A stretch of DNA of 64,000 nucleotides from Caballeronia sp. SBC1 (GTDB lineage Bacteria > Pseudomonadota > Gammaproteobacteria > Burkholderiales > Burkholderiaceae), in the NCBI RefSeq assembly GCF_011493005.1, contig NZ_CP049156.1, positions 2,790,001 to 2,854,000 of the forward strand. Direction: 5' to 3'. Under the pieces are notes generated by a model. It was not told the origin of the DNA, made no database searches, and saw only the letters and a list, made by a program, of their open reading frames with translations. Numbering within the stretch: position 1 is the first letter of the stretch; each line of letters starts with the position of its first letter. Shown here piece by piece: positions 48,750 to 58,426 of this stretch. The translations under genes and the position numbers were made by a program.

Positions 48750-49088
48750 TCAAGCATCGTCGTCTTCGTCGCTGTCCGCTTCATTCGACTGCTTCAGCGG
48801 CTCGCCCGCGCGGCCGTCTACCCGTTCGCGCAACTCCTTGCCCGGCTTGAAGTGAGGTACGAATTTCTCCGGTACCAGCACCTTCTCCCCCGACTTGGGA
48901 TTGCGTCCAACGCGCGACGGTCGACGATTGAGGCCGAAACTGCCGAAGCCGCGAATTTCGATGCGATGGCCGTTGGCCAAAGCGTCCGACATCGCATCGA
49001 GCATCGTCTTCACCGCGAAATCCGCATCTTTAAGAACAAGTTGCGGAAATCGCAGCGCCAGTTGGGCGACCAATTCCGATTTGGTCAT
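48750..49088 (-). CDS. ihfB: Integration host factor beta subunit
   Basis: DNA-bending protein, heterodimer with IhfA, used in sigma-54 promoter activation, recombination and replication. The 112 residues start [15 protein letters not shown], and have the beta-arm with [12 protein letters not shown] near 60-71. It is longer than the 94-residue E. coli form because of an acidic C-terminal tail (DSDEDDDA). It follows rpsA by 21 bases, as in E. coli. Confidence 0.95.
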   Translation of the reverse strand: MTKSELVAQLALRFPQLVLKDADFAVKTMLDAMSDALANGHRIEIRGFGSFGLNRRPSRVGRNPKSGEKVLVPEKFVPHFKPGKELRERVDGRAGEPLKQSNEADSDEDDDA

Positions 49089-49109
49089 GCTGCAGCAGTG
49101 CCTTGCGGC

Positions 49110-50825
49110 TTAGCCGTTCTGGCCGTCGAGCTTGGCTTTCAACAGCGCGCCAAGGTTCGTCGTGCCGGTTGCAGCCGTGCTCGAGTCAGCCGAAGCCAGA
49201 CCACGGATAGCTTCCTGTTGCTCAGCCGAATCCTTGGCCTTGATCGACAGGTTGATGCCACGCGACTTGCGATCGATGTTGATGATCATCGCGTTGACCT
49301 TGTCGCCTTCCTTCAACACGTTGCGAGCATCTTCCACGCGGTCCTGAGCGATTTCCGACGCGCGGAGATAACCTTCCACGTCTGCCGTCAACGTCACGAC
49401 TGCACCCTTCGCGTCAACCGACTTGACCACGCCGTCAACCGTCGCGCCCTTGTCGTTCATTGCCACGAAGTTGCTGAACGGATCGCCTTCGAGTTGCTTG
49501 ATACCCAGCGAAATGCGTTCCTTCTCGACATCGATGCCCAGAACGATAGCCTGGACTTCGTCGCCCTTCTTGTACTTGCGAACAGCTTCTTCGCCCGTTT
49601 CGCTCCACGACAGGTCCGAGAGGTGAACCAGACCGTCGATGCCGCCCGGCAAACCGATGAACACGCCGAAGTCGGTGATCGACTTGATGGCGCCTTCCAG
49701 CTTGTCGCCCTTCTTGAAGTTGCGGCTGAAGTCGTCCCACGGGTTCGGCTTGCACTGCTTCATGCCGAGGCTGATACGGCGGCGGTCTTCGTCGATTTCG
49801 AGAACCATGACTTCGACTTCGTCGCCAAGTTGCACAACCTTCGACGGTGCAACGTTCTTGTTCGTCCAGTCCATTTCCGACACGTGGACCAGGCCTTCGA
49901 TGCCCGATTCCACTTCGACGAATGCGCCGTAGTCGGTGATGTTCGTAACCTTACCGAACAGGCGCGTGCCCGACGGGTAACGGCGGGAAATGCCTTCCCA
50001 CGGATCGTCGCCGAGTTGCTTGATACCCAGCGAAACGCGGTTCTTCTCTTGGTCGAACTTGAGGATCTTCGCGGTAACTTCCTGGCCAACCGACAGCACT
50101 TCGCTCGGGTGACGCACACGACGCCATGCGATGTCCGTGATGTGCAGCAAGCCGTCGATACCGCCGAGGTCCACGAATGCGCCGTAGTCCGTGATGTTCT
50201 TGACCACGCCTTCCACGATCGCGCCTTCCTTCAGCGTTTCGAGCAGCTTTGCGCGCTCTTCGCCTTGGGTAGCTTCGATCACAGCGCGGCGTGACAACAC
50301 AACGTTGTTACGCTTGCGGTCGAGCTTGATCACGCGGAATTCAAGCGTCTTGCCTTCGTACGGGGTCGTGTCCTTGACCGGACGCGTATCAACCAGCGAA
50401 CCCGGCAGGAACGCGCGGATGCCGTTGACCATGACGGTCATGCCGCCCTTGACCTTGCCCGTGATCGTGCCGGTCACGAGTTCGTTGTTGTCGAGCGCTT
50501 TTTCCAGCGACAGCCACGAAGCCAGACGCTTCGCCTTGTCACGCGACAGGATGGTGTCGCCATAACCGTTTTCCAGGGCGTCAATAGCCACGGAAACAAA
50601 GTCGCCCGCCTGCACTTCTACCTCGCCCGCGTCGTTCAGGAACTCTTCGAGCGGGATGTAGGCTTCGGACTTGAGACCAGCGTTGACGACCACGAAATTG
50701 TGGTCGACGCGCACGACTTCGGCGGAAATAACTTCACCCGCACGCATGTCCTGCTTGGTCAACGACTCTTCGAACAGAGCCGCAAAAGATTCGGTAATCG
50801 GGGTAGATGTTTGCAGGTCGGACAT
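49110..50825 (-). CDS. rpsA: 30S ribosomal protein S1
   Basis: Binds mRNA on the 30S subunit and aids initiation. The 571 residues contain six S1 OB-fold repeats, starting near residues 34, 118, 203, 290, 377 and 463, with the repeated GA(F/V)V and L-L-H-(I/V)-(T/S)-D/E patterns. It follows cmk (198-base gap) and precedes ihfB. The gap carries a weak hairpin on the minus strand and probably the rpsA leader. Confidence 0.98.
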   Translation of the reverse strand: MSDLQTSTPITESFAALFEESLTKQDMRAGEVISAEVVRVDHNFVVVNAGLKSEAYIPLEEFLNDAGEVEVQAGDFVSVAIDALENGYGDTILSRDKAKRLASWLSLEKALDNNELVTGTITGKVKGGMTVMVNGIRAFLPGSLVDTRPVKDTTPYEGKTLEFRVIKLDRKRNNVVLSRRAVIEATQGEERAKLLETLKEGAIVEGVVKNITDYGAFVDLGGIDGLLHITDIAWRRVRHPSEVLSVGQEVTAKILKFDQEKNRVSLGIKQLGDDPWEGISRRYPSGTRLFGKVTNITDYGAFVEVESGIEGLVHVSEMDWTNKNVAPSKVVQLGDEVEVMVLEIDEDRRRISLGMKQCKPNPWDDFSRNFKKGDKLEGAIKSITDFGVFIGLPGGIDGLVHLSDLSWSETGEEAVRKYKKGDEVQAIVLGIDVEKERISLGIKQLEGDPFSNFVAMNDKGATVDGVVKSVDAKGAVVTLTADVEGYLRASEIAQDRVEDARNVLKEGDKVNAMIINIDRKSRGINLSIKAKDSAEQQEAIRGLASADSSTAATGTTNLGALLKAKLDGQNG

Positions 50826-51023
50826 AAAAATCTATAGTTGCGCAGCTGCTTCGCGATGCCTGCCCGAACTGTTCGGGCCGATGACAAAAAAGGCGAGTGC
50901 CACACGGGGTTGAGGGGTTAAAACACGCTCCATGTTTCTCATGGAGCTCCAAAACAAAGCCGCCAAATGGTGGCTTTTTCCAGCAATTGCAACAAAATTG
51001 CAACGAACACCACGCGAATTGCA

Positions 51024-51698
51024 TTAAATCAACTGAAACCAACCGATGATCTGATCGACCGCCTGGTCGATGGATAACCCGGAGGTGTCCAGCGTCTTCG
51101 CGTCCACTGCAGGCTTGAGCGGCGCGGCTACACGGTTACTGTCCCGTGCGTCCCGCTCGCGCAAATCTCTCAGCAAGTCCTCCATATTAGCAGAAAAGCC
51201 TTTTTGTATCAATTGCTTATGCCGCCGCGCAGCCCGCGCTTCAACGCTGGCCGTGAGAAACACCTTGAGCGTTGCATCGGGAAAAATAACGGTGCCCATG
51301 TCGCGGCCGTCGGCAACCAGCCCCGGAGGCTTGCGGAACGCACGCTGGCGCGCAATCAGCGCTGTCCTAACCTGGCCGTGGACGGCAATCGCCGATGCGC
51401 GGTTGCCGATTTCCTCGGCACGAATTTCCGTCGATACATCCACGCCGTCGAGCTGCGCGCAGCCTTCCCGGAACGTGATGTGGAGTGTTGCGACGAGTTC
51501 GGCGAGCGCGTCGCCGTCCTCGGGTTCAATGTTGTAGCGCGTGCTCGCGAGCGCGGTGAGCCGGTACAGCGCGCCGCTATCGAGTAAATGGAAGCCGAGC
51601 GTGGCGGCGACTGATGCGGCGACTGTGCCTTTGCCCGAAGCCGTCGGGCCGTCAATGGTGATAACCGGAGTCTGGTGAAAGGGACGAGTGGGTTTCAT
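51024..51698 (-). CDS. cmk: Cytidylate kinase
   Basis: Phosphorylates CMP and dCMP with ATP. The 224 residues have the P-loop GPTASGKGT near 17-25, LLDSGALYR, and the [14 protein letters not shown] segment. The neighbours aroA upstream and rpsA downstream reproduce the common proteobacterial aroA-cmk-rpsA order. Confidence 0.97.
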   Translation of the reverse strand: MKPTRPFHQTPVITIDGPTASGKGTVAASVAATLGFHLLDSGALYRLTALASTRYNIEPEDGDALAELVATLHITFREGCAQLDGVDVSTEIRAEEIGNRASAIAVHGQVRTALIARQRAFRKPPGLVADGRDMGTVIFPDATLKVFLTASVEARAARRHKQLIQKGFSANMEDLLRDLRERDARDSNRVAAPLKPAVDAKTLDTSGLSIDQAVDQIIGWFQLI

Positions 51699-51774
51699 CG
51701 GAGACGTCCGGATCGGCGAGCGGCTGCGCGCGGGGTCGGGGCTTTCATCACGATATTTATATTAGTCATGGCCA

Positions 51775-53079
51775 TCAGGCCTTCGCGAGCTTGGCGAACT
51801 GCTCGAAGTAATCGGGGAAGGTCTTGCCGACGCATTTCGGGTCGTTAATACGCACCGGCACGCCACCCAGGCTCACGAGCGAGAAACACATGGCCATGCG
51901 GTGATCGTCGTAGGTGTCGATAGCGGCATTCGGCGTCAACGCGGCCGGCGGCGTGACCACCAGGTAATCCGCGCCCTCCTCGATCGTCGCGCCGACCTTG
52001 CGCAGCTCCGTGGCCATGGCGGCAATCCGGTCCGTCTCCTTCACGCGCCAGCTCGCAATATTGCGCAGCGTGGTCGTGCCGGTGGCGAACAGCGCGGCCA
52101 CCGCAATGGTCATGGCGGCGTCCGGGATCAGGTTGAAATCCATGTCGATGGCCATCAGCTTGCCGTCGTCGGATTCCACGCCGCGCACTTCAATCCAGTC
52201 ATCGCCCAGCATGACGTTCGCGCCCATGCGGATCAGCGCATCCGCGAAATTCACGTCGCCCTGGATGCTCGCGCGGCCCACGCCTTCCACTCGCAGCGGA
52301 CCGCCGCCCAGCGCGCCGGCCGCGAGGAAATACGACGCCGACGACGCATCGCCTTCCACCGCGATCGTGCCCGGCGACGCGTAGCGCGCGCCGGCCGGCA
52401 GCGTAAAACTCTTCCAGCCGTCGCGTTCGACGGTCATCCCGAAACGCTCCATCAGCTTGATCGTGATGTCGATATACGGCTTCGAAATCAGCTCGCCGTC
52501 CACTTCCACGACAATCGGGCCGCGTGTGTTCCGCGCCAGCGGCAAGCTCATCAGCAACGCGGTCAGGAACTGGCTGGAGACGTCGCCACGCACGCGGATC
52601 GGTTGATCGACGGCAATGTCAGCCGGGTGAATCCGCAGCGGCGGGAAACCCTCGTTCGCTTCGTAATCTATCTTTGCGCCAATCTGGCGCAGGCCGTCGA
52701 CGAGATCGCCGATCGGCCGTTCGTGCATGCGCGGCACGCCATGCACGCGATACTCACCGCCGTTCAGCGCGAGCGCAGCCGTGAGCGGACGCACCGCGGT
52801 GCCTGCATTACCGAGAAAGAGCTCCGCCGATTTCACCGGAAAGCGACCGCCGGTGCCTTTCACGACACAGCGCTCGCCATCGTTTTTCACCTCGACGCCC
52901 AACGTATTGAGCGCCGCGAGCATCACGCGGGTGTCGTCGGAATCGAGCAGGTTCGTGATTACCGTCTCGCCCTCAGCCAGCGCGGCAAGCAGCAGGACGC
53001 GGTTAGAAATGCTCTTCGACCCGGGCAGTCGGACCGTGCCGGACGCACGCGAAAAAGGTCCGAGATCGAGGTGTTCCAT
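51775..53079 (-). CDS. aroA: 3-phosphoshikimate 1-carboxyvinyltransferase (EPSP synthase)
   Basis: Joins shikimate-3-phosphate with PEP in the shikimate pathway; the glyphosate target. The 434 residues include [17 protein letters not shown] near 18-34, [15 protein letters not shown] near 88-102, and [15 protein letters not shown]. It begins 28 bases after tyrA, part of a leftward serC-pheA-hisC-tyrA-aroA-cmk order. Confidence 0.98.
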   Translation of the reverse strand: MEHLDLGPFSRASGTVRLPGSKSISNRVLLLAALAEGETVITNLLDSDDTRVMLAALNTLGVEVKNDGERCVVKGTGGRFPVKSAELFLGNAGTAVRPLTAALALNGGEYRVHGVPRMHERPIGDLVDGLRQIGAKIDYEANEGFPPLRIHPADIAVDQPIRVRGDVSSQFLTALLMSLPLARNTRGPIVVEVDGELISKPYIDITIKLMERFGMTVERDGWKSFTLPAGARYASPGTIAVEGDASSASYFLAAGALGGGPLRVEGVGRASIQGDVNFADALIRMGANVMLGDDWIEVRGVESDDGKLMAIDMDFNLIPDAAMTIAVAALFATGTTTLRNIASWRVKETDRIAAMATELRKVGATIEEGADYLVVTPPAALTPNAAIDTYDDHRMAMCFSLVSLGGVPVRINDPKCVGKTFPDYFEQFAKLAKA

Positions 53080-53107
53080 GATTAAGTCCAGTTAGCTATT
53101 GCGCGAA

Positions 53108-54031
53108 TTATTGCGCGGATTCGTCGGCGGCTTTGATCGCGCCGCCATGTTGCCATTCAGTTCGCGCCGTACGCGAGCGCTCGAAGGCAGCTTCGAGCGC
53201 GGCTCCGTTGGAGGTGTCGATGGCCTCGCGAAAACGCGCCAGCACGTTGGTATACGCGTCGATTTCGGTCAACAGCGCCGTCCGGTTCGCGATGCACACG
53301 TCGCGCCACATTTCCGGACTCGACGCCGCGATCCGCGTGAAATCGCGGAACCCGCCGGCGGCGAACGAAAACTTGAGCGCCGCGTCGGGCGCTTGCAGAA
53401 TCATCTCGACCAGCGCGAACGACAACACGTGCGGCAAATGGCTCACCGACGCGAGCACGCTGTCGTGCTGCTCGGCAGTCATTCGATGCACGCTCGCGCC
53501 GGTCGCAAGCCACATCTCGGCGACGCGCTCCACTACATCCGGCGAATTCTCCGGCAACGGGCACAGCACGACATTGCGATCGACATAGAGATCAGGTATT
53601 GCGGCGTCCGGTCCACTTGATTCCCGGCCGGCGATCGGATGGCCGGGCACGAACTGCGCAGCGCGTTCGCCCAGCGCCGCACGCGCCGCCGCGACGACGT
53701 CATTTTTTGTGCTACCGACATCGGTGACGATGGTACTGACGCCCAGAAACGGCGCAATCCGCCGCAGCAGCGGCTCGGTTTGCGCAACCGGCGCGGCAAC
53801 GAGCACGAAGTCGGCGTCGCGCAGCGCGAGTTCCAGCGCGCGGTCGTCGTCGAGAGACACAGCCGAATCGATCACACCGAGTTCCAGTGCGCGCTCGACA
53901 GTCTTTATCGAGCGCCCGACGCCTACGACTTCGCCCGTCGCGCCAGCACGTTCGCGCAAAGCGCGCGCGAGTGATCCGCCGATCAGGCCGACACCAAAAA
54001 TGACGATTTTATTGAAAGAGAACGCGGCCAC
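53108..54031 (-). CDS. tyrA: Prephenate dehydrogenase
   Basis: Oxidative decarboxylation of prephenate (or arogenate) in tyrosine synthesis. The 307 residues start with an NAD(P)-binding GVGLIGGSLARALRE and include TDVGSTK, HPIAGRESSG and SHLPHVLSFAL. There is no chorismate mutase or ACT domain, so it is a simple TyrA. It lies between hisC and aroA in the same direction. Confidence 0.95.
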   Translation of the reverse strand: MAAFSFNKIVIFGVGLIGGSLARALRERAGATGEVVGVGRSIKTVERALELGVIDSAVSLDDDRALELALRDADFVLVAAPVAQTEPLLRRIAPFLGVSTIVTDVGSTKNDVVAAARAALGERAAQFVPGHPIAGRESSGPDAAIPDLYVDRNVVLCPLPENSPDVVERVAEMWLATGASVHRMTAEQHDSVLASVSHLPHVLSFALVEMILQAPDAALKFSFAAGGFRDFTRIAASSPEMWRDVCIANRTALLTEIDAYTNVLARFREAIDTSNGAALEAAFERSRTARTEWQHGGAIKAADESAQ

Positions 54032-54117
54032 GAGACATCGATAAAAACGCGCCTTTCGGCGCGAGGGTGAACAATCGGAACAGCCCGTGCTTTTTCAGAA
54101 ACGCACGGGCAAAACAA

Positions 54118-55233
54118 TCAGGCAGTTTCCGCAAGCGACTTTTCGAGCGCCGCGATAAACGCGTCGTTCTCTTCCGGTAAGCCGATCGTGACACGCAGCC
54201 ACGGCAACAAACCGTAGTTGGCGACCGGGCGCACGATCACGCCTTGCTTGAGCAACGAGAGATTCACGCGTTGCCCGGCGGCGTCGTCATTACCCACGCG
54301 CACCATCACGAAGTTGCCGTCAGACGGGACATATTCCAGGCCGAGTTTGTCGAAGGCTTCAGTCAGCCGGCGATAACCCGCCGCGTTGATCTCAGCGCTC
54401 TTTGCCAGGAATGCGGTGTCCTTCAACGCGGCGATTGCGGCGGCTTGCGCCATCGAATTCACGTTGAACGGTTGGCGCAGGCGATTCAGCAGATCGGTTT
54501 GCTCTGGTTGCGCAATGGCGAAACCCACGCGCAATCCAGCCAGCCCGAACGCCTTGGAAAACGTCCGCGACACGAGCAGATTCGGATAACGACGCACCCA
54601 TTCGATGGAATCGTAGCGCTTCTCCTTCGACAGATATTCCGTGTACGCCTCGTCCAGCACGATCGCCACGTGACGCGGCACGCGTGCGATGAACGCCTCG
54701 AGCGTCCGGCCATCGATAAACGTGCCCGTCGGGTTATTCGGATTAGCGACGAACACGAGACGCGTGTCGTCTTCGATGGCAGCGAGCATCGCCTCAAGAT
54801 CGTGACCGTACTTCACGGCCGGCACGACGATCGCACGCGCGCCCAGACCCTGCGTGGCAAGTGCGTAGACCGCGAACGAGTATTGCGCATAGACAATCGA
54901 TTGCCCCTTCTCGACGAACGCATGCGCGGCGATTTCGAGGATGTCGTTGCTGCCGTTGCCCAGCGTGATCCATTCCGGCGGCACGCCATAACGCTCGCTC
55001 AACGCGGCCTTCAGGTCGAAACCGTTCGAGTCCGGATAACGGCCGAGTTCCTCCATGGCTTTCGCCATCGCGAGCTTCGCCGACTCAGGCATGCCGAGCG
55101 GATTTTCATTCGACGCGAGCTTCACGATGTCCGCTTCGTTCAGTCCAAATTCACGCGCCACTTCCGAGATCGGCTTGCCGGCAATATAAGGCGCGATCGC
55201 GCGCACGTAGGAAGGGCCGAATTGCGATGTCAT
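54118..55233 (-). CDS. hisC: Histidinol-phosphate aminotransferase
   Basis: PLP aminotransferase of 371 residues. It has the PLP Lys in SRTFSKAFGLAGLRVGF near 220-236, SNENPLG near 42-48 and NPNNPTG. In this aromatic gene cluster it probably also, or mainly, transaminates aromatic oxo acids or prephenate, as proposed for cluster-located HisC proteins in other proteobacteria; this is inference. The ATG at 55233 has GGAG at a good distance; the upstream open frame is not supported. pheA lies 26 bases upstream. Confidence 0.94.
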   Translation of the reverse strand: MTSQFGPSYVRAIAPYIAGKPISEVAREFGLNEADIVKLASNENPLGMPESAKLAMAKAMEELGRYPDSNGFDLKAALSERYGVPPEWITLGNGSNDILEIAAHAFVEKGQSIVYAQYSFAVYALATQGLGARAIVVPAVKYGHDLEAMLAAIEDDTRLVFVANPNNPTGTFIDGRTLEAFIARVPRHVAIVLDEAYTEYLSKEKRYDSIEWVRRYPNLLVSRTFSKAFGLAGLRVGFAIAQPEQTDLLNRLRQPFNVNSMAQAAAIAALKDTAFLAKSAEINAAGYRRLTEAFDKLGLEYVPSDGNFVMVRVGNDDAAGQRVNLSLLKQGVIVRPVANYGLLPWLRVTIGLPEENDAFIAALEKSLAETA

Positions 55234-55259
55234 GTTTTCTCCAGCGGTTTTTAAAGGGC

Positions 55260-56342
55260 TTAACGAGCGCGCGGGTACGAGCCGAGGATCTTGAGGAACT
55301 CGGCCTTTTCGCCCAGCTCCTTGAGCGCAGCGGCGACCGCTGCGTCCTCGCGATGTCCTTCCACGTCGATATAAAAGTAGTATTCCCACGTGCCGACGCG
55401 CGCGGGGCGCGACTCGAAACGGGTCATGGACACGCCATGACGTGCCAGCGGTTCCAGCAATTTCAGCAACGCGCCCGGTTCGTTCGCCACCGACACGATC
55501 AGCGACGTCTGGTCATACCCGCTCACGCCCGTGCGTTCCTTGCCGATCATCACGAAGCGCGTGCGATTGTGCGGGTCGTCCTGGATCATCGCGCTGACCA
55601 CGCCGAGTCCGTAATGCGTGGCCGCCCGATCACCCGCGATAGCCGCAATGGTCGGGTCGCCCACCGCCAGCCGCGCCGCTTCAGCATTGCTCGATACCGC
55701 CTGACGCGCGAGCGTGGGCGCATTCGCCGTCAGCCAGTGTTGGCATTGCGCGAGCGCTTGCGGATGCGCGAACACGCGCGTCACGCCATTGAGCGTGCCG
55801 GACGCCGTCAACAGATTGTGGTGAATCGGCAAAGCCAGTTCGCCGCTGATCACCAGCGACGTTTGCAGCAACAGATCCAGCGTGCGCGAGACCGCGCCTT
55901 CCGCGGAGTTCTCAACCGGCACCACGCCAAACTCAGCCGCACCGGCTTCAACCGAACGAAACACTTCGTCGATGGAAGGACACGGCACGCCTTCAATGGA
56001 ATGTCCGAAATACTCGAACATTGCCTGCTCGCTGTAGGTCCCGACCGGACCGAGATACGCGGCGCGCAGCGTCTGCTCAAGCGCGCGGCTCGCGGCCATG
56101 ATCTCGCGCCAGATCGAGCTGATGTGATCGTCGGCGAGTGGCCCTTCGCTCATTTCCTGAAGCCGCGCGATCACCTGCAACTCGCGCTCGGGGCGAAACA
56201 CCGGCGCGTTGAAATGCTTCTTCACCTCGCCCACTTCGAGCGCCACGGCGGCGCGCTGGTTCAGGAGCGCGATCAGCTGCGCGTCGAGTGCGTCGATGCG
56301 TTCGCGCAGCGGTATGAGTCGTGAATTAAGGTCGTCGTCCAT
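55260..56342 (-). CDS. pheA: Bifunctional chorismate mutase / prephenate dehydratase (P-protein)
   Basis: Converts chorismate to prephenate and then phenylpyruvate. The 360 residues hold an AroQ-type mutase (about 3-85), a dehydratase domain (about 90-268, with VPVENSAEGAVSRTLDLL and the catalytic TRF in NRTRFVMIG) and a C-terminal ACT domain with ESRPAR for phenylalanine feedback. The ATG at 56342 (MDDDLNSRL) matches the family; the reading frame opens slightly earlier. It lies between serC and hisC. Confidence 0.96.
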   Translation of the reverse strand: MDDDLNSRLIPLRERIDALDAQLIALLNQRAAVALEVGEVKKHFNAPVFRPERELQVIARLQEMSEGPLADDHISSIWREIMAASRALEQTLRAAYLGPVGTYSEQAMFEYFGHSIEGVPCPSIDEVFRSVEAGAAEFGVVPVENSAEGAVSRTLDLLLQTSLVISGELALPIHHNLLTASGTLNGVTRVFAHPQALAQCQHWLTANAPTLARQAVSSNAEAARLAVGDPTIAAIAGDRAATHYGLGVVSAMIQDDPHNRTRFVMIGKERTGVSGYDQTSLIVSVANEPGALLKLLEPLARHGVSMTRFESRPARVGTWEYYFYIDVEGHREDAAVAAALKELGEKAEFLKILGSYPRAR

Positions 56343-56408
56343 GCGTTGTATGAGATGAGTCGATCCGGCTTGGGTACCCAAGCATCGGATGGGAGGCCAG
56401 GCCCGATT

Positions 56409-57491
56409 TCAGGCGCTGGCCTGCTCGAATTCCTTCATATATTCAACGAGCGTCTTCACCGCTTCGAGCGGCACCGCGTTATAGATGGACGCGCGCATGC
56501 CGCCGACCGACTTGTGGCCTTTCAGCTGCAGCAGGCCACGCGCTTTCGCGCCGGCCAGGAATGCTTCGTTACGGGATTCGTCGGCGAGAAAGAACGGTAC
56601 GTTCATCCTCGAGCGCGACTGACGCTCGACTTTGTTCAGATAGAAACTGCTGGCGTCGATGGCGTCGTACAGCAGCGTCGACTTTTCGATACTGCGTGCT
56701 TCCATGGCTTCCAGGCCGCCCTGCTTTTTCAGCCACTGGAACACCAGGCCCGCAATGTAGATGGCGTAGGTAGGCGGCGTGTTGTACATGGAATTGTTCG
56801 CGGCGACCGTCTTCCATTCGAACGCCGACGGGCAGATCCCCAACGCGCGGTCGAGCAGATCCTCGCGCACGATCACGACCGTCACGCCTGCCATGCCAAT
56901 GTTTTTCTGCGCGCCGCCGAACAGCACGCCATATTTCGCGATGTCCATGGGGCGGGAAAGAATGTGCGACGACGCGTCGGCGACCAGCGGCACCGAACCG
57001 AGATCGGGAATCTCAAAGGTCTCGACACCGTCAATTGTTTCGTTCGTGCAGATGTGGACGTAGGCCGGATCGTCGGAAAGATGCCATTCGGCGATCCTCG
57101 GCACATGCGTGAAACCCTGCTCCGTCTTGCCGTTTGCAGCAATGTGGGGCGTGCCGTACTTCTGCGCTTCCTTGAACGATTTCTGCGACCACGAGCCGGT
57201 CACAACGAAGTCCGCGGTTTTACGCGCACCCAGCATGTTCAGCGGGACGATCGCGTTCTCGCCTATGCCGCCGCCCTGCAGGAACAGAATCCTGTGCGAC
57301 GCGGGCACTTTCAGCAGATCGCGAAGATCAGTGAGCGCGGCTTCATGGATCGACATGAACTCAGCGCCGCGATGGCTCATTTCCATCACACTCATGCCGC
57401 TACCGTGCCAATCGAGCATTTCGTCGGCGGCTTGACGGAGTACTTCTTCGGGCATTGCTGCAGGACCAGCGGAGAAATTGAACACGCGCAT
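56409..57491 (-). CDS. serC: Phosphoserine aminotransferase
   Basis: PLP enzyme making 3-phosphoserine (serine path) and 4-phosphohydroxythreonine (PLP path). The 360 residues start [18 protein letters not shown] and contain [15 protein letters not shown] and the PLP Lys in FGGAQKNIG. It is the first gene of the leftward amino acid cluster, with a strong terminator of the preceding DUF2059 gene upstream at about 57590-57629, so a serC promoter is expected between 57491 and 57590. Confidence 0.97.
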   Translation of the reverse strand: MRVFNFSAGPAAMPEEVLRQAADEMLDWHGSGMSVMEMSHRGAEFMSIHEAALTDLRDLLKVPASHRILFLQGGGIGENAIVPLNMLGARKTADFVVTGSWSQKSFKEAQKYGTPHIAANGKTEQGFTHVPRIAEWHLSDDPAYVHICTNETIDGVETFEIPDLGSVPLVADASSHILSRPMDIAKYGVLFGGAQKNIGMAGVTVVIVREDLLDRALGICPSAFEWKTVAANNSMYNTPPTYAIYIAGLVFQWLKKQGGLEAMEARSIEKSTLLYDAIDASSFYLNKVERQSRSRMNVPFFLADESRNEAFLAGAKARGLLQLKGHKSVGGMRASIYNAVPLEAVKTLVEYMKEFEQASA

Positions 57492-57589
57492 CTGATAAAC
57501 ACCCCGAAAAGCCGGACGCGGTAAAGAGGACGCTAGCAGACAACGCCAGCGCGAACGGAACGCTGAATAACGCCTGAACCACGCCACGA

Positions 57590-57629
57590 AAAAGAAATGG
57601 CTGTTTGCGTCTGAACGCAAACAGCCATT
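57590..57629 (-). terminator. Terminator of DUF2059 gene
   Basis: A perfect 15-bp inverted repeat (57596-57610 with 57615-57629, loop CTGA) is followed on the minus strand by TTTCTTTTT. It lies 76 bases beyond the DUF2059 stop. Confidence 0.85.
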
Positions 57630-57704
57630 ATCGCACCGTCCCAAAAACCCGCCAAACTACAACCGCGTGAGCGGCGGCGGGCGGCGGGTTCTGGCAGCCT
57701 TAGC

Positions 57705-58307
57705 TTACTTCGGCTTGACAGCAGCCACTTCCTTGTCCGCTTGCGCGCGGGTGGCCTTGATCGATTGCGGCATGTACTTCTGCATCAGACCGTTCACCAC
57801 GTCACGACCAACCTGGTCTTGAACCTGGATGAACTTGCGACCCGTCGGGCTCTTGTAGAACGTCGTCAGGTCTTTGATTTCAGACGTCGTGTAGTACTTC
57901 GCGTACGCGTCGTACTGAGCCTGCATGGCGTCCTGACGGAACGAGTCGGTCGCGAAGACCTGACCTGCCGAATCAACCAGCTTCGGTACCGTGTCCTTCT
58001 GGAGCTGAGGAACGGCGGCCTGCTTCTGCTTGTCGTTCATCGTCTTGTTTTCGCTCAACGCGTCGGACAGGATGGCCGGAACCAGTTGCTTCGACTGCAT
58101 TTGTGCGCTGTTACCAATGGCGCCGACGAGCTTTTGCGCGTCGATTGCGTCCAGCAGGTCCTTGATCGCAGCTTGCTTCGCCGGATCCGGTGCCGCTGTG
58201 GCTGCGTCTGCAGCCGGCGTCGTAGCTTGGCTCTGGAGCGATTGAGCCGATGCGAAAGCCGGTACCAAAGCAGCCAGCAACATCCATTGTTTAAACTGTT
58301 TTTGCAT
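57705..58307 (-). CDS. DUF2059 domain exported protein
   Basis: Exported protein of 200 residues. A Sec signal with MLLAALVPAFASA ends near residue 21. The mature part has an Ala-rich start and then the DUF2059 region with YYTTSEIKDLTTFYKSPTGRKFIQ near 136-159, typical of this family. Function is unknown. The second of two adjacent ATGs (58307) was chosen because the GGGAG ribosome site is five bases before it; the first (58310) is also possible. It lies just downstream of gyrA and has its own terminator. Confidence 0.88.
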   Translation of the reverse strand: MQKQFKQWMLLAALVPAFASAQSLQSQATTPAADAATAAPDPAKQAAIKDLLDAIDAQKLVGAIGNSAQMQSKQLVPAILSDALSENKTMNDKQKQAAVPQLQKDTVPKLVDSAGQVFATDSFRQDAMQAQYDAYAKYYTTSEIKDLTTFYKSPTGRKFIQVQDQVGRDVVNGLMQKYMPQSIKATRAQADKEVAAVKPK

Positions 58308-58426
58308 CATTACTCCCTTAAAAAATTTTTTCTTCCATCGCTGCGCGACTCGGCATTTGCTCAAGTCGCGCAGCTTATCCATTCAAGCTTTCAGAAACAG
58401 AACGGGCGCTGGACGCGGACATTCGG

